A stretch of 64,000 bases of DNA from Vreelandella subterranea (GTDB taxonomy: Bacteria; Pseudomonadota; Gammaproteobacteria; Pseudomonadales; Halomonadaceae): the NCBI RefSeq assembly GCF_900111305.1, contig NZ_FOGS01000001.1, forward strand, positions 186,001 through 250,000. Direction: 5' to 3'. Of the stretch, positions 7,542 to 18,248 are shown piece by piece. A program made the translations under genes and the position numbers. The notes under the pieces are model-generated. The model saw nothing but the letters and a program-made list of their open reading frames with translations. It had not been told where the DNA came from and made no database searches. Numbering within the stretch: the stretch's first letter is position 1; every line of letters begins with the position of its first letter.

Positions 7542-8850
7542 CACGCACGTTGTCGGCCATTTCCCATAGCCGTTTGCCAGCCGCCGGCGCCATGGAGACA
7601 TGGTCCTCCTGGTTGGCTGAAGTCGGCAGGCTGTCAACGCTGTGTGGATGCGCCAGCGCCTTGTTCTCGCTGGCGAGGGCTGCCGCCGTTACCTGGGCAA
7701 TCATGAACCCGGAGTTAACACCGCCTTTTTCAACCAAGAAAGGCGGCAGTTGGGACATGTGCTTATCCATCATCAACGAGATGCGACGCTCGCTAAGCGA
7801 GCCGATCTCAGCGATGGCCAGCGCCAGGTTATCGGCGACCATGGCAACCGGCTCGGCGTGGAAGTTGCCCCCGGAAAGGATGTCGCCACTCTCAGCAAAC
7901 ACCAGCGGGTTATCTGAGACGGCGTTGACCTCAACTGCCAAAACGTCGGCAACATGACGAATCTGGGTCAGTGCTGCCCCCATTACCTGAGGCTGGCAAC
8001 GCAAAGAATATGGATCTTGAACTTTGTCGCAGTCAGCATGGGAATCGCCAATGGCACTGCCATCACCGAGCAGGTGGCGATAGGCTGCCGCGGCGTCAAT
8101 CTGGCCACGCTGGCCACGCACCTCGTGAATACGCGCGTCAAAAGGGGAGCGCGACCCAAGGGTGGCCTCAACCGTCAACGAGCCACATACGGTAGCCGCA
8201 GCGAACAAATCCTCGGCATCGAACAAGCCGCGCAGCGCATAGGCGGTGGAAACCTGGGTACCGTTGAGCAGCGCCAGACCTTCCTTGGGTGCCAGCTCCA
8301 TCGGGGCTAGCCCTGCCACCTTCAGTGCCTCCTTGGCGGAAAGCCACTCCCCCCGATAGCGCGCCTTGCCTTCGCCGAGCAGTACAACACTCATGTGCGC
8401 CAACGGTGCCAGGTCACCGGAGGCGCCCACCGACCCTTTCAGTGGGATATGCGGGTAAACTTCAGCATTGATCAGCGCTATCAGGGCATCAAGTACTTCG
8501 CGACGAATACCAGAATAGCCGCGAGCCAGGCTATTGACCTTGAGCACCATGATCAGCCGCACCAGGTCGTCATCCAGCGCTTCGCCTACACCGGTGGCAT
8601 GAGAAAGTACTAGCGAGCGCTGCAGCGCCTCGAGGTCCTCGTTGGCAATACGGGTCTGAGCCAACAGCCCAAAGCCCGTATTGATGCCGTAGACGGTGCG
8701 ATTCTCAGCGACCACCCGGTTAACACACTCCACGCTTTTATGGATATCGGCGTTGGCGCTTTCGGAGAGCCTGACCGGCACATGCCCCTCAAAAACGCAG
8801 CGCACCTGAGCCAGGGTCATCTTGCCGGGTTTAATCTCGAGATGAGTCAT
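7315..8850 (-). CDS. hutH: Histidine ammonia-lyase
   Basis: 511 residues, full length. It deaminates histidine to urocanate, the first step of histidine catabolism, in the cytoplasm as a homotetramer. The MIO cofactor triad Ala-Ser-Gly is at residues 143-145 in [14 protein letters not shown]; the active-site YGINTGFG loop is at 54-61. It starts 14 bases after hutU, in the hutI-hutG-hutU-hutH operon. The last 53 codons or so are duplicated upstream of the aminotransferase (4281-4414). The gene itself looks intact. Confidence 0.97.
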   Translation of the reverse strand: MTHLEIKPGKMTLAQVRCVFEGHVPVRLSESANADIHKSVECVNRVVAENRTVYGINTGFGLLAQTRIANEDLEALQRSLVLSHATGVGEALDDDLVRLIMVLKVNSLARGYSGIRREVLDALIALINAEVYPHIPLKGSVGASGDLAPLAHMSVVLLGEGKARYRGEWLSAKEALKVAGLAPMELAPKEGLALLNGTQVSTAYALRGLFDAEDLFAAATVCGSLTVEATLGSRSPFDARIHEVRGQRGQIDAAAAYRHLLGDGSAIGDSHADCDKVQDPYSLRCQPQVMGAALTQIRHVADVLAVEVNAVSDNPLVFAESGDILSGGNFHAEPVAMVADNLALAIAEIGSLSERRISLMMDKHMSQLPPFLVEKGGVNSGFMIAQVTAAALASENKALAHPHSVDSLPTSANQEDHVSMAPAAGKRLWEMADNVRGILAIEWLSACQGLDMRHGLKSTETLEQARKLLRDRVSHYDQDRFFAPDIEAASDLLASRTLSHLLCPGILPSEH

Positions 8851-8864
8851 CAGTCAACCTCCTG

Positions 8865-10544
8865 TTATTTGTCCAGCATCGGCAGATCAAGGCCGTGCTC
8901 GCGGGCGCTCTCTTTAGCGATCTCGTAGCCGGCATCAGCGTGTCGCATGACACCGGTCGCCGGGTCGTTGCGCAGCACACGGCCCAGACGGGCGTGGGCA
9001 TCGTCGCTGCCGTCGGCGACGATCACCACACCGGCATGCTGGGAGTAGCCCATGCCCACGCCACCGCCGTGGTGCAAGGAGACCCAGGTGGCGCCACTAG
9101 CGGTGTTAAGCAGGGCATTGAGCAACGGCCAGTCGGAAACAGCGTCCGAGCCGTCCATCATCGACTCGGTCTCGCGGTTGGGGCTGGCCACCGAGCCAGA
9201 GTCCAGGTGGTCACGACCGATCACCACCGGCGCCTTTAGCTCGCCATTGGCGACCATCTCGTTGAATGCCTGGCCGAGACGAGCGCGATCCTTGAGACCC
9301 ACCCAGCAGATACGCGCTGGCAGGCCCTGAAAGCTGATGCGCTCGCGCGCCATATCGAGCCAGTTGTGCAGGTGCGGATCGTCGGGAATCAGCTCCTTCA
9401 CCTTCTGGTCGGTCTTGTAGATGTCTTCCGGGTCGCCGGACAGCGCCGCCCAACGGAAGGGGCCGATGCCCTGGCAAAACAGCGGGCGAATGTAGGCTGG
9501 CACGAAACCGGGGAAATCAAAGGCATTCTCGACCCCCTCTTCCATCGCCATTTGGCGGATATTGTTGCCATAGTCGAAGGTCGGTACGCCCATCTTCTGG
9601 AAGTCGAGCATCGCCTGAACATGTACTGCCATGGACTGCTTGGCAGCCTTGACAGTGGCTTGTGGCTCGCGTTTTCCGCGGGTGACGTACTCTTCCCAGG
9701 ACCAGCCTGCTGGCAGGTAGCCATGCAGCGGGTCATGAGCGCTGGTCTGATCGGTGACCATGTCGGGCCTGACGCCACGCTTGACAAGCTCCGGGAGCAC
9801 ATCGGCAGCGTTGGCACATAGGCCGATGGAGATCGCCTTACCCTCGGCGGTATAGCGCTCGATACGTGCCAGGGCGTCGTCAAGATCCGCCGCCTGCTCG
9901 TCCAGATAGCGGGTACGCAGGCGAAAATCGAGGCTGGTTTGCTGGCATTCGATGTTGAGCGAACAGGCACCCGCCAAGGTAGCCGCAAGCGGTTGCGCAC
10001 CGCCCATACCACCAAGGCCAGCAGTAAGTATCCAGCGCCCTTTCAGGTCGCCATCGAAGTGCTGGCGACCTGCCTCGACAAAAGTTTCGTAGGTGCCTTG
10101 GACAATGCCCTGAGAACCGATGTAGATCCACGAACCTGCGGTCATCTGTCCATACATCATCAGGCCTTTACGATCCAACTCGTTGAAGTGCTCCCAGTTG
10201 GCCCAGGCGGGTACCAGGTTAGAGTTGGCAATGAGTACCCGCGGGGCGTCTTTATGGGTTTCAAATACACCGACTGGCTTGCCGGACTGCACCATCAAGG
10301 TCTGTGTGTCCTCCAGGCGCTGGAGCGTATCAACAATTTTGTCATAGCATTCCCAGTCGCGGGCGGCGCGGCCAATACCGCCATACACCACCAGATCCTC
10401 GGGCCGCTCGGCCACGTCAGGGTGCAGGTTATTCATCAACATGCGCAGCGGTGCCTCGGTGAGCCAACTCTTGCAGCTACGCTCAGTACCGGTGGGCGCG
10501 GCGATCTTGCGGGAGGGGTCGTGGCGATTATCGTGCATCGTCAT
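8865..10544 (-). CDS. hutU: Urocanate hydratase
   Basis: 559 residues, standard length. It hydrates urocanate to 4-imidazolone-5-propionate using tightly bound NAD+ as an electrophile. Family landmarks: [13 protein letters not shown] near residue 57, [13 protein letters not shown] near 143, the Gly-rich NAD segment [10 protein letters not shown] near 177, and near the end [17 protein letters not shown]. It lies between hutG (55 bases upstream) and hutH in one operon. ATG codons at 10544 and 10538 are both usable starts. Confidence 0.97.
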   Translation of the reverse strand: MTMHDNRHDPSRKIAAPTGTERSCKSWLTEAPLRMLMNNLHPDVAERPEDLVVYGGIGRAARDWECYDKIVDTLQRLEDTQTLMVQSGKPVGVFETHKDAPRVLIANSNLVPAWANWEHFNELDRKGLMMYGQMTAGSWIYIGSQGIVQGTYETFVEAGRQHFDGDLKGRWILTAGLGGMGGAQPLAATLAGACSLNIECQQTSLDFRLRTRYLDEQAADLDDALARIERYTAEGKAISIGLCANAADVLPELVKRGVRPDMVTDQTSAHDPLHGYLPAGWSWEEYVTRGKREPQATVKAAKQSMAVHVQAMLDFQKMGVPTFDYGNNIRQMAMEEGVENAFDFPGFVPAYIRPLFCQGIGPFRWAALSGDPEDIYKTDQKVKELIPDDPHLHNWLDMARERISFQGLPARICWVGLKDRARLGQAFNEMVANGELKAPVVIGRDHLDSGSVASPNRETESMMDGSDAVSDWPLLNALLNTASGATWVSLHHGGGVGMGYSQHAGVVIVADGSDDAHARLGRVLRNDPATGVMRHADAGYEIAKESAREHGLDLPMLDK

Positions 10545-10598
10545 GGTGTCTTCCTCTGAGAGTGATGTTCGTGGTCAGAAACGTTGAGCCTTAAGCGC

Positions 10599-11561
10599 TT
10601 AGTCGTTCAGGGTCAGCAGGTGCACTAGGCGAGCCGCCACCCTGGCGGTGCGGCCATCGATATCATGGCGGGGATTGAGCTCCGCCAGGTCGGCCAAGCG
10701 CAGCTTGCCGCTGTCTCGAATGCGCTCGAGCAGGGGCTCGATCAGGGCGAGTGAGACGCCGCGGGCAGCCGGGGCGCTCACCCCAGGCGCCTCGGCGGCA
10801 GGCAGCACGTCCAGATCAATGGTCAGGTAGAGGTGGTCGCAACGGGCGATGAACCGTTCCAAGTCACGCTGGATGGCATCCAGGTAACGCGCGTCGAAAT
10901 CCCGGTCTTCACGGACCAGCACCCCAAGCTCGGCCGATCGGTTGAACAGCGCACGGGTATTAGCGGCCCGACTCACGCCCAAACAGGCGTAGCAGAACGG
11001 CCAACCTCGCTGTTGGCTGCCGTCGGCGATCTGGGAGAACGGCGTGCCGGAGGAGCGCACGTGCGCCGGGTCGCGCAGATCGAAGTGGGCATCGAAATTG
11101 ATGATGCCGACTCGCGGCGCGGTCTCGCCGCGACTTGCAAGGTGTTGGGCGAGCCCCGACCAGCTGGCATAAGCAACCTCATGGCCGCCGCCCAGTATGA
11201 TGGGCCGGTGGCCGACGTTGAGCAGCGGCGTCAGGCGGTCGGCCAGAGCCTGTTGGGCGTCTTCCATGGCGTCGCCTTTACAGCATACGTCACCGGCGTC
11301 ATAGGCAGGATCACGACGGTGCCAAGCTAGCGGAGCTAGTGCCTGGCGTAACGCGGCAGGTCCTTCGGCGGCACCCACTCGGCCCTGGTTGCGTGCCACG
11401 CCCGCATCGCAAGCAAAGCCCAGCAACGCACAGCCCGGGGCGCCACTCTCGGTCAGTGGCCGAACCTTTTGGTGCCAGCGCTCGCTGTGGGACTCGGGAT
11501 CGGTGCGCCCTTGCCAGGGCGTCATGTCGATAGCGTTATCAAGTGGCGTCTCAGATGGCAT
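10599..11561 (-). CDS. hutG: Formimidoylglutamase (arginase family)
   Basis: 320 residues of the ureohydrolase fold. Dimanganese ligand motifs are visible: GGGHE near residue 123, [10 protein letters not shown] near 153-162 and DLDVLPA near 250. In a four-step hut pathway HutG hydrolyses N-formimino-glutamate to glutamate and formamide. Its start overlaps the end of hutI by 11 bases, showing translational coupling. No hutF or formylglutamate amidohydrolase is in the window, which supports the formamide-releasing route. Confidence 0.93.
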   Translation of the reverse strand: MPSETPLDNAIDMTPWQGRTDPESHSERWHQKVRPLTESGAPGCALLGFACDAGVARNQGRVGAAEGPAALRQALAPLAWHRRDPAYDAGDVCCKGDAMEDAQQALADRLTPLLNVGHRPIILGGGHEVAYASWSGLAQHLASRGETAPRVGIINFDAHFDLRDPAHVRSSGTPFSQIADGSQQRGWPFCYACLGVSRAANTRALFNRSAELGVLVREDRDFDARYLDAIQRDLERFIARCDHLYLTIDLDVLPAAEAPGVSAPAARGVSLALIEPLLERIRDSGKLRLADLAELNPRHDIDGRTARVAARLVHLLTLND

Positions 11562-12765
11562 GTGTCAGCTCCCCCTGGAAAAGACGCTGACGCAGGCGTC
11601 CTGGCTGGACGGCATAGGCCAGCGCAGCCGGGGTGTCGATATTCCAGACACACAGATCGGCGCGGGCGCCTTCCTCAATCCGCCCCTCGTCCTTGAAACC
11701 GAGAGCGGAAGCGCCCTGGGCGGTCATACCGGCCAGGGCTTCTTGAGGCGTCAGGCGGAACAGGGTACAGGCCAGGTTTAGCATCAGGGTCGGCATGAAC
11801 AGCGGCGAGCTGCCCGGGTTAGCGTCGGTGGCCACAGCCATGGGCACGCCGGCCTTGCGCAGTGCTGCGATGGGCGGCTGCTGGGTCTCACGCAAAGTAT
11901 GGAAAGCCCCCGGCAGGATCACGGCGACGCTACCGGCCTGCCGCATGGCAGCAATCCCAGCCTCATCGAGATACTCGATATGGTCAGCGGAGAGTGCCCC
12001 GTGACGGGCCGCCATGGCCGCGCCGCCCAGGTTGGAGAGTTGCTCGGCATGGGCCTTGATCGGCAGGCCATGGACCTCGGCCGCCTCGAACACCCGTTCG
12101 CATTGGGCCACCGAAAAGGCAATTTTCTCGCAGAACACATCAACGGCATCGGCCAAGCCTTCCCTTGCTGCAGCCGGGATCATTTCCTGGCACACCAGGT
12201 CGATGTAACCGTCGCTGTCATTCTTGAACTCCGGAGGAAGTGCATGCGCGCCGAGCAGCGTCGTCACCACACGCACCGGCAGTGCCTCACCGAGGCGGCG
12301 TGCCACTCGCAGCATCTTCAGTTCGTCTTCGACCGTCAGTCCATAACCGGACTTGATTTCCACGGTGGTGACACCGTCGGCAATTAATGCTTCAAGGCGT
12401 GGCTTGGCCAGTTCGAATAACGTCTGCTCGCTAGCATCGCGGGTGGCCGACACGGTGCTTAGGATGCCGCCTCCTCGGCGGGCGATCTCTTCGTAGCCAG
12501 CTCCCTCCAGGCGAGCCTCGAACTCGTCTGCTCGGGAACCGCCAAACACCAGATGAGTGTGGCAGTCCACCAGGCCTGGGGTCATGACACCGCCACAGCC
12601 CATCTCGTCACAGCCTTCAGCTTGATGCTCAACGAAGTCATGCATGGCAACCAGAGAGACGATGCGATCACCCTGAGTCATCACGGCCATGGGCTCTGGC
12701 AGGGTGTGGAGACCGTCGAAGACACTGACATCGCGCCACAAACGACGTTTCTCGGTGTTAGACAT
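11551..12765 (-). CDS. hutI: Imidazolonepropionase
   Basis: 404 residues, an amidohydrolase-superfamily TIM barrel that opens 4-imidazolone-5-propionate to N-formimino-L-glutamate. The metal-binding pair is in [13 protein letters not shown] near residue 66-78, with further ligand segments KAHAEQLSN near 238 and [10 protein letters not shown] near 315. It is the first gene of the hut operon; a HutC-type palindrome (12792-12801) lies 27 bases before its ATG. The 3' end overlaps hutG. Confidence 0.96.
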   Translation of the reverse strand: MSNTEKRRLWRDVSVFDGLHTLPEPMAVMTQGDRIVSLVAMHDFVEHQAEGCDEMGCGGVMTPGLVDCHTHLVFGGSRADEFEARLEGAGYEEIARRGGGILSTVSATRDASEQTLFELAKPRLEALIADGVTTVEIKSGYGLTVEDELKMLRVARRLGEALPVRVVTTLLGAHALPPEFKNDSDGYIDLVCQEMIPAAAREGLADAVDVFCEKIAFSVAQCERVFEAAEVHGLPIKAHAEQLSNLGGAAMAARHGALSADHIEYLDEAGIAAMRQAGSVAVILPGAFHTLRETQQPPIAALRKAGVPMAVATDANPGSSPLFMPTLMLNLACTLFRLTPQEALAGMTAQGASALGFKDEGRIEEGARADLCVWNIDTPAALAYAVQPGRLRQRLFQGELTHAI

Positions 12766-12791
12766 GTAACCTCCTCGGGAAAGATCTATTA

Positions 12792-12801
12792 TGTATATAC
12801 A
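12792..12801. promoter_or_regulatory. Putative HutC operator for the hut operon
   Basis: Perfect palindrome TGTATATACA, 27 bases upstream of hutI, in the position of a repressor site overlapping a promoter or leader. The AT-rich remainder of the hutI/YjiH intergenic region (12810-13010) probably holds the divergent promoters; no single convincing -35/-10 pair is assigned. Confidence 0.72.
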
Positions 12802-13017
12802 AATAGACTAGCCCTGAAGACGCTACGAGTCACCCCCTGAACATCGTTCAAAGGTTTATCTGCTGGATAAAAAAATCATTGGAAAATAAATAATTAAATA
12901 TATTTTTCAATTGTTTATTCTTCGATCATCACACTAAAAGGCGATAAGAACCGCTTTTTAATTCGACCAATGTCTAATCACAAAGAGTGGCTCGGATAGA
13001 ATCTCGGGCTTAAATTA

Positions 13018-13027
13018 TGTATATACA
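13018..13027. promoter_or_regulatory. Putative HutC operator for the YjiH-type gene
   Basis: The same TGTATATACA core within a 12-bp perfect palindrome (13017-13028), 48 bases upstream of the chosen start at 13076. It suggests co-regulation of this transporter-like gene with the divergent hut operon. Confidence 0.7.
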
Positions 13028-13075
13028 TTAGCAAGCAAAATGCTTACTCCAGCCATCATCACCAAGAGGTGTGCC

Positions 13076-14392
13076 ATGCCCCTCCCGAGCGACAACCCCC
13101 GACAGCGGGCCAGCAGCATCCTCAAGCTCTTCCTACCCAGTGCCCTGGGTATCTTGATCTTCTTCGTTCCGGTCGAGATCAATGGGCACAGCACGATTTT
13201 GCTTGATCACATGGTGACTGGCGTCCGCAGCCTATTGGGTGATACCAGCGGACTCTATGCACTGGCGCTGATCGTGGCGGGTGCCGCCTACCCGCTGGTC
13301 CGGGGTTACTGGAACCGTAGTCTCACCGAACGCATTTTCACGATGCTAAAACTGCTTGGGGTTATCGCGGCACTAATGGCACTGACAGGCTGGGGCCCCG
13401 CCTTTCTACACGAACCCGATATACTGCCTTTTCTGTTCGATAAGCTGGTGATTCCAGTAGGTCTGATAGTGCCCATCGGCGCCATCTTCTTGGCCCTGCT
13501 GATCAGCTTCGGACTACTGGAGCTGATCGGCGTGCTGATCCAACCGGTGATGCGCCCCATCTGGCGCACACCGGGGCGCAGTGCCATCGATGCGGTGGCC
13601 TCTTTCGTCGGCAGTTACTCCATCGGACTGCTGATCACCAATCGGGTCTATCAGGCGGGGCAGTACTCCGCCCGAGAAGCGGCTATCATCGCCACCGGCT
13701 TTTCCACGGTCTCGGCCACCTTCATGATCATCGTCGCCAAGACTCTCGATTTGATGGCAGTGTGGAACCTCTACTTCTGGCTGACACTCTTGATCACCTT
13801 CATTGTCACCGCGGTCACCGTCCGCTTACCGCCGCTTTCGCGCATGGATGACAGTGTCGAGGACGGCGAACCGAAGGCTGAACCCGGTAAGCGGCTGGCT
13901 ACCGCCTGGCAGGTCGGGCTGGAGGTGGCAGCCAAAGCACCCAGCCTACATCGCAGCGTGGCGGTTAATTTCAAGGAAGGGTTGGTGATGGCAATCAGCA
14001 TCCTGCCATCGATTATGTCGGTGGGCCTGCTAGGGTTGTTGGCTGCCAAGTACACGCCGCTGTTCAAATGGCTGGGCTGGGTATTCTACCCATTTGTGGC
14101 CGTGTGGGGGTTGGAGGACGCAGCAGTGCTGGCCCAGGCCTCCGCCGCCGGGCTTGCCGAAATGTTCCTACCGGCACTGTTGATGGCTGAGGCCGAGTTC
14201 GCCGCACGCTTCGCCGCGGGAGTGGTGTCGGTCTCCGCCGTGTTGTTCTTCTCGGCCTCCATTCCCTGTATTCTCTCAACCAGCATCCCGCTTACGGTGG
14301 GAAAGATGCTGATCGTGTGGTTCATCCGCGTGGCGCTGAGCCTGTTGCTAGCGGTACCCACCGGGTATCTGGTGCAGGCACTAACTGGCTGA
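13076..14392 (+). CDS. YjiH-family membrane protein (nucleoside-recognition/Gate domain), HutC-linked transporter candidate
   Basis: About 438 residues with roughly 10-11 hydrophobic spans. It resembles the YjiH group of inner-membrane proteins with a Gate (nucleoside-recognition) domain; the SYSIGLLITNRVYQAG and STVSATFMIIVAKT stretches in the middle are typical. The start at 13076 is preferred over 13040 because GAGG sits six bases before it. The gene is divergent from hutI, is followed by convergent hutC, and has a HutC-type operator upstream. A role in uptake of histidine, urocanate or another imidazole is inferred from position only; biochemical function of this family is not established to my knowledge. 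Confidence 0.75.
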   Translation: MPLPSDNPRQRASSILKLFLPSALGILIFFVPVEINGHSTILLDHMVTGVRSLLGDTSGLYALALIVAGAAYPLVRGYWNRSLTERIFTMLKLLGVIAALMALTGWGPAFLHEPDILPFLFDKLVIPVGLIVPIGAIFLALLISFGLLELIGVLIQPVMRPIWRTPGRSAIDAVASFVGSYSIGLLITNRVYQAGQYSAREAAIIATGFSTVSATFMIIVAKTLDLMAVWNLYFWLTLLITFIVTAVTVRLPPLSRMDDSVEDGEPKAEPGKRLATAWQVGLEVAAKAPSLHRSVAVNFKEGLVMAISILPSIMSVGLLGLLAAKYTPLFKWLGWVFYPFVAVWGLEDAAVLAQASAAGLAEMFLPALLMAEAEFAARFAAGVVSVSAVLFFSASIPCILSTSIPLTVGKMLIVWFIRVALSLLLAVPTGYLVQALTG

Positions 14393-14439
14393 GTCCGCCG
14401 TCGAGCTTGCATTGGCGTGCGTCTTGGCTACCCGCGGGG

Positions 14440-15156
14440 TCAGCTCAGCTCTCGATGCATTGATGAACGCAGCTTATACCGCTCCCCAGGATGGAGCAGC
14501 CGTGCGTAGCTGATCAGTCGCTCACCAGACCAGGTACGCCGAATCATGCTGAGGCAAGGGCTAGCCGTATCTATACTCAGCCATTCGGCAGCCTGTGCAT
14601 CGGGCAGGAGCGCTTCGACGATATGTTCGACATCGGTGATAGGACAAGCGGCCACCAACACCTCATTAGGAGTGTGAATAGTGAAGTCGGCATCGAGATA
14701 GTCGGGCACCCAACGGGGATTGACGTAGCGCTTCTCCAACTGGATTGGCACCTCATTCTCCAGATGCACGATCAAGGTATGAAAGGCCCGGCTGCCAAGC
14801 CTGACCCCAAGGCGCAACGCCACCTCGTCGTCGGCCTCAATGGCTTCGCAGGTTAACACGTGGTTGCCGTAGCGATGCCCCCGCGTACGCACCTCCTCGG
14901 CGATGTTGTACACTTCGACCAGCGATGACTCCGCCTTGCGGTCGGTCACGAAGGTGCCTAACCCCGGCTGACGGGTTAGATAACCCTTATGCACCAAATC
15001 ACGGATCGCTTTGTTGGCGGTCATACGGCTCACATTAAAGTCACGCGCCAGTTGCTCCTCCGGCGGAATCTGGTGATGTGGCGGCCATTCGCTGCTGTTG
15101 ATCTTGTCCAGCAGATGCTTTTGTATCTGCTGGTAGAGAGGCGGTGTGCTGACCAT
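14440..15156 (-). CDS. hutC: Histidine-utilisation repressor HutC (GntR family)
   Basis: 238 residues: an N-terminal GntR winged helix (residues about 5-72, with PEEQLARDFNVSRMTANKAIRDLV) and a C-terminal UTRA ligand domain (about 90-230). HutC binds palindromic operators and dissociates on urocanate. It is convergent with the YjiH gene and adjacent to the hut operon. A near-consensus palindrome lies 23 bases upstream of its own start, implying autoregulation. Three more sites lie elsewhere in the window. Confidence 0.95.
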   Translation of the reverse strand: MVSTPPLYQQIQKHLLDKINSSEWPPHHQIPPEEQLARDFNVSRMTANKAIRDLVHKGYLTRQPGLGTFVTDRKAESSLVEVYNIAEEVRTRGHRYGNHVLTCEAIEADDEVALRLGVRLGSRAFHTLIVHLENEVPIQLEKRYVNPRWVPDYLDADFTIHTPNEVLVAACPITDVEHIVEALLPDAQAAEWLSIDTASPCLSMIRRTWSGERLISYARLLHPGERYKLRSSMHRELS

Positions 15157-15179
15157 GAGTCATCCTTGGGAGCGGAAAA

Positions 15180-15189
15180 TGTCTATACA
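15180..15189. promoter_or_regulatory. Putative HutC operator upstream of hutC
   Basis: TGTCTATACA, one base off the palindrome TGTATATACA seen at three other places, 23 bases before the hutC start. Suggests autoregulation. Confidence 0.55.
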
Positions 15190-15239
15190 TGGATGAGTGT
15201 ACCCGCCCCCGTCACTTAGAGGCACCCCTTGCCCCCTCA

Positions 15240-16619
15240 TCAACACTCAATCGTATTAACCGCCAACCCGCCTTTCGAGGTTTCCTTATATTTATCCTGC
15301 ATATCAGCGCCGGTATCACGCATGGTGCGGATCACCTTATCCAGCGAGATAAAGTGTTCGCCATCACCCCTTAGTGCCATCTGAGCGGCGTTGATGGCTT
15401 TTATTGACGCGATGGCGTTGCGCTCGATGCAGGGCACCTGGACCAAGCCGCCGACGGGGTCACAGGTCAGCCCCAGGTTATGCTCCAGGCCGATTTCAGC
15501 GGCGTTTTCGACCTGCGCGACACTGCCGCCCATCAGTTCCGCAAGGCCAGCGGCGGCCATCGCGCACGCGGAGCCGACCTCGCCCTGGCAGCCCACTTCA
15601 GCACCCGAAATCGAGGCGTTTTTCTTGCACAGAATGCCCACGGCACCTGCCGCCAGCAGGAAGTCGACGACGTCTCGCTCGCTGGCCCCTTCGCGGAAGT
15701 GCATGTAGTAGTGCAAGACCGCCGGGATAATACCCGCGGCACCATTGGTCGGCGCCGTCACCATGCGCCCACCCGCGGCATTTTCTTCATTGACCGCCAG
15801 CGCATAGAGGTTGACCCAGTCCATTGCCGACATCGTCGTGGTAATCACTGACGGATTTTCATCCACTGCCTGCAACCTTTGATGCAGCAAACGTGCCCGC
15901 CGACGAACATTCAGCCCGCCGGGCAACACGCCTTCGGCCTCAAGTCCTTTGTTCACACAGGCTTTCATCGCCGCCCAGATATCGCAAAGCCCTTGGCGTA
16001 TCTCGGCTTCGCTGCGCCAGGCACGCTCGTTTTCGAGCATCAGCTCACTGATCCGCAGGCCGCTATCCCGACACATGGTCAACAAGTCGGCCGCGCTATG
16101 AAAGTCATAGGGAAGCTCGGTGGTATCGCTGTCCAGCTGGCCTTGATCTGCCTGGGCCTGATCCACCACGAAACCTCCGCCCACCGAGTAATAGGTATTG
16201 CGGTACAGCTCACCGTCTTGTCCATGGGCGATCAGCCGCATGGCATTGGGATGATGCGGCAGGCTTTCCTCGAACAGCTGCATGTCACGCTGCCACTGAA
16301 AGGGAACGCTGTACTGGCTGTTCAGGAGCAGCACCTCAGAGGCTTTCAACGCGCTGATCGAGGGGCCAATAACATCCGGATCGATTTCATCTGGCCTTTT
16401 CCCCATCAGGCCCATGATGACGGCGTGATCCGTGCCGTGGCCCACCCCCGTTGAGGAGAGAGAACCGAAGAGGTGTACCTCAACGCGAATGACGTCGTTC
16501 AGCAGCTCACTTGCCCCAAGTTCACCGATGAAGTCAAAAGCGGCCCGCATTGGGCCGACAGTATGTGAGCTCGATGGCCCGATGCCGATCTTGAAGAGAT
16601 CGAAAACACTGATTGACAT
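15240..16619 (-). CDS. sdaA: L-serine ammonia-lyase (iron-sulfur type)
   Basis: 459 residues, single-chain form with the N-terminal beta domain ([25 protein letters not shown]) and the C-terminal alpha domain. Cys residues for the catalytic [4Fe-4S] cluster occur in [14 protein letters not shown] and in [14 protein letters not shown]. It deaminates serine to pyruvate and ammonia. In this locus it completes betaine breakdown: glycine plus a C1 unit gives serine through GlyA, and SdaA gives pyruvate. It follows purU by 36 bases on the same strand. Confidence 0.96.
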   Translation of the reverse strand: MSISVFDLFKIGIGPSSSHTVGPMRAAFDFIGELGASELLNDVIRVEVHLFGSLSSTGVGHGTDHAVIMGLMGKRPDEIDPDVIGPSISALKASEVLLLNSQYSVPFQWQRDMQLFEESLPHHPNAMRLIAHGQDGELYRNTYYSVGGGFVVDQAQADQGQLDSDTTELPYDFHSAADLLTMCRDSGLRISELMLENERAWRSEAEIRQGLCDIWAAMKACVNKGLEAEGVLPGGLNVRRRARLLHQRLQAVDENPSVITTTMSAMDWVNLYALAVNEENAAGGRMVTAPTNGAAGIIPAVLHYYMHFREGASERDVVDFLLAAGAVGILCKKNASISGAEVGCQGEVGSACAMAAAGLAELMGGSVAQVENAAEIGLEHNLGLTCDPVGGLVQVPCIERNAIASIKAINAAQMALRGDGEHFISLDKVIRTMRDTGADMQDKYKETSKGGLAVNTIEC

Positions 16620-16655
16620 GCTTGTCTACCTTACAAAGATGTTGTCATTATACGA

Positions 16656-17522
16656 CTAGCGGTCAAAAACCACGGTGCGATTGGCATGCAGGAAGACACG
16701 TCGCTCCACATGGAGGGTCACCGCCCGGGCGAGCGTCAAACACTCGACATCCCGCCCCTTGGCTACCAGGTCTTCCGGGTAGTCGGTATGGCTGACGGGC
16801 TCGACCCCTTGGGTAATGATAGGCCCTTCGTCGAGGTCATCGTTAATATAATGAGCCGTTGCGCCCACCAGCTTGACCCCCTTCTCGTAGGCTTGATGAT
16901 AAGGGCGAGCCCCCTTGAAGCCGGGCAGCAGCGAGTGATGAATATTGATTGCCTTACCCGTTAACTTTTGACACATGCTGCTCGAGAGCACCTGCATATA
17001 GCGGGCGAGAATAACCAGTTCAGCCCCGGCAGCCTCTATTTCTTCCCAGACCTGTGCTTCCTGCTCTGGCTTGGTTTGCGGGGTAATCGGTAGATAGCGG
17101 TAAGGAATGCCATGCCATTCGGCCAGGGGCGCCAAATCCGGGTGATTGGAAACAATCGCGCGGATATCGATGGGCAGTTGGCCTATGCGGTAACGGTAGA
17201 GCAAGTCGTTGAGGCAGTGATCCGCCTTGGACACCATGATCACCACCGGTATACGCGTCTCGGGTGCCGTCAGCTCGAAGCTCATCGCAAAGTCAGCCGC
17301 CCGTTCGGCGAACGCCGACTGAAAGGCGTCGGCATCGAACGTCTCGTCCTCGGGACGAAACTCGGTGCGGATAAAAAAGCGCTCGCTGAGCCGGTCGTCA
17401 AATGACTGTTGTTCGGTGATGTAACAGCGTTGTTCTTTTAGAAAACGCGTCACAACGTCGACGGTGCCAAGCCGACTTGCACACTGAGCCGCCAATATCC
17501 AACGGTTATTTTTATCTTGCAT
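16656..17522 (-). CDS. purU: Formyltetrahydrofolate deformylase
   Basis: 288 residues. An N-terminal ACT domain (about 6-85) senses methionine/glycine in known PurU; the C-terminal formyl-transferase fold carries the catalytic segment INIHHSLLPGFKGARP near residue 192 and the Asp in INDDLDEGP near 233. It hydrolyses 10-formyl-THF to formate and THF, which balances the folate pool when sarcosine oxidase loads THF with C1 units. It sits between the sox operon and sdaA, and formate dehydrogenase genes are 16 kb away in the same island. Confidence 0.96.
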   Translation of the reverse strand: MQDKNNRWILAAQCASRLGTVDVVTRFLKEQRCYITEQQSFDDRLSERFFIRTEFRPEDETFDADAFQSAFAERAADFAMSFELTAPETRIPVVIMVSKADHCLNDLLYRYRIGQLPIDIRAIVSNHPDLAPLAEWHGIPYRYLPITPQTKPEQEAQVWEEIEAAGAELVILARYMQVLSSSMCQKLTGKAINIHHSLLPGFKGARPYHQAYEKGVKLVGATAHYINDDLDEGPIITQGVEPVSHTDYPEDLVAKGRDVECLTLARAVTLHVERRVFLHANRTVVFDR

Positions 17523-17550
17523 AGCAGGTTCTCCCTCCCCCTCAGTGAGG

Positions 17551-17583
17551 AAAAGTTGAGGCCGGCATTTGCCGACCTCAACT
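17551..17583 (-). terminator. Terminator after soxG
   Basis: Fourteen-position stem with one mismatch (17554-17567 with 17570-17583), very short loop, followed on the minus strand by TTTT. It divides the glyA-sox transcript from purU-sdaA, perhaps only partly. Confidence 0.7.
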
Positions 17584-17585
17584 CA

Positions 17586-18248
17586 TCAGTCATCAACGCC
17601 GATGGCATACTCTTGGCCCGCATCCAGCAGCCAGCGATACAGGTAATCGGCAAAGCTGCGGCGCAATACCAGCTCCCAGCGGTCCTCGGCAGGACGCCGC
17701 AGGATCAGGTTACTTTTGGCAAAGACCGTGGTCACACCCTTGCCCACCGGGAATCCCGCCGGGTGCACGTCGTAGGGCGTCGATTTCATCAGAAGCTCAG
17801 TGGCGGCCTCGCCTTCGAGCTCAAGCAGCGTCTGACCGCCGCTGACGTTGACGATGGCATAGTGGGCATCGCCCAGCGCCTCGCGCAACTTGGCTTCCAG
17901 AGAAAACTCTTCGCCACCGGGGACGATGACGAGCCACTCGTCCGGCGAGAGCCACTGGGCAGAGCGTTCGCCGCTTGGATCCTGGTTGAGGGTATTGGGG
18001 CGCGCCGGCAGGCCAAAGCCGAGCACCTGCCGGACCGCTTCATCAAGCACAATAGCACCGCCGCGCAGCACCACATGGCCTAACATGGCGCGCTCGCGGA
18101 TCACCACGCGGCTGCGCTGTGAAACCCCAGGATGCCCCGTGTGATGGTACGACCAGGCCAACGGGGATTCCGCCGGCACCTCGGTGGTAGGGCGAACATC
18201 GTACATATTGATACCGGTTGCCGTGGTTGCAGATGTATGTTCAGACAT
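17586..18248 (-). CDS. soxG: Sarcosine oxidase gamma subunit
   Basis: About 220 residues. The start at 18248 (MSEHTSATTATG) is chosen because it overlaps the soxA stop by eight bases, the usual coupled arrangement; the open frame extends further upstream inside soxA. The sequence carries the conserved gamma features: GALEL-type core words such as LGHVVLRGGAI, SPDEWLVIVPGGE and the C-terminal RSFADYLYRWLLDAG. The gamma subunit is a structural partner of the heterotetrameric enzyme (alpha, beta, gamma, delta) that oxidises sarcosine to glycine. Confidence 0.92.
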   Translation of the reverse strand: MSEHTSATTATGINMYDVRPTTEVPAESPLAWSYHHTGHPGVSQRSRVVIRERAMLGHVVLRGGAIVLDEAVRQVLGFGLPARPNTLNQDPSGERSAQWLSPDEWLVIVPGGEEFSLEAKLREALGDAHYAIVNVSGGQTLLELEGEAATELLMKSTPYDVHPAGFPVGKGVTTVFAKSNLILRRPAEDRWELVLRRSFADYLYRWLLDAGQEYAIGVDD

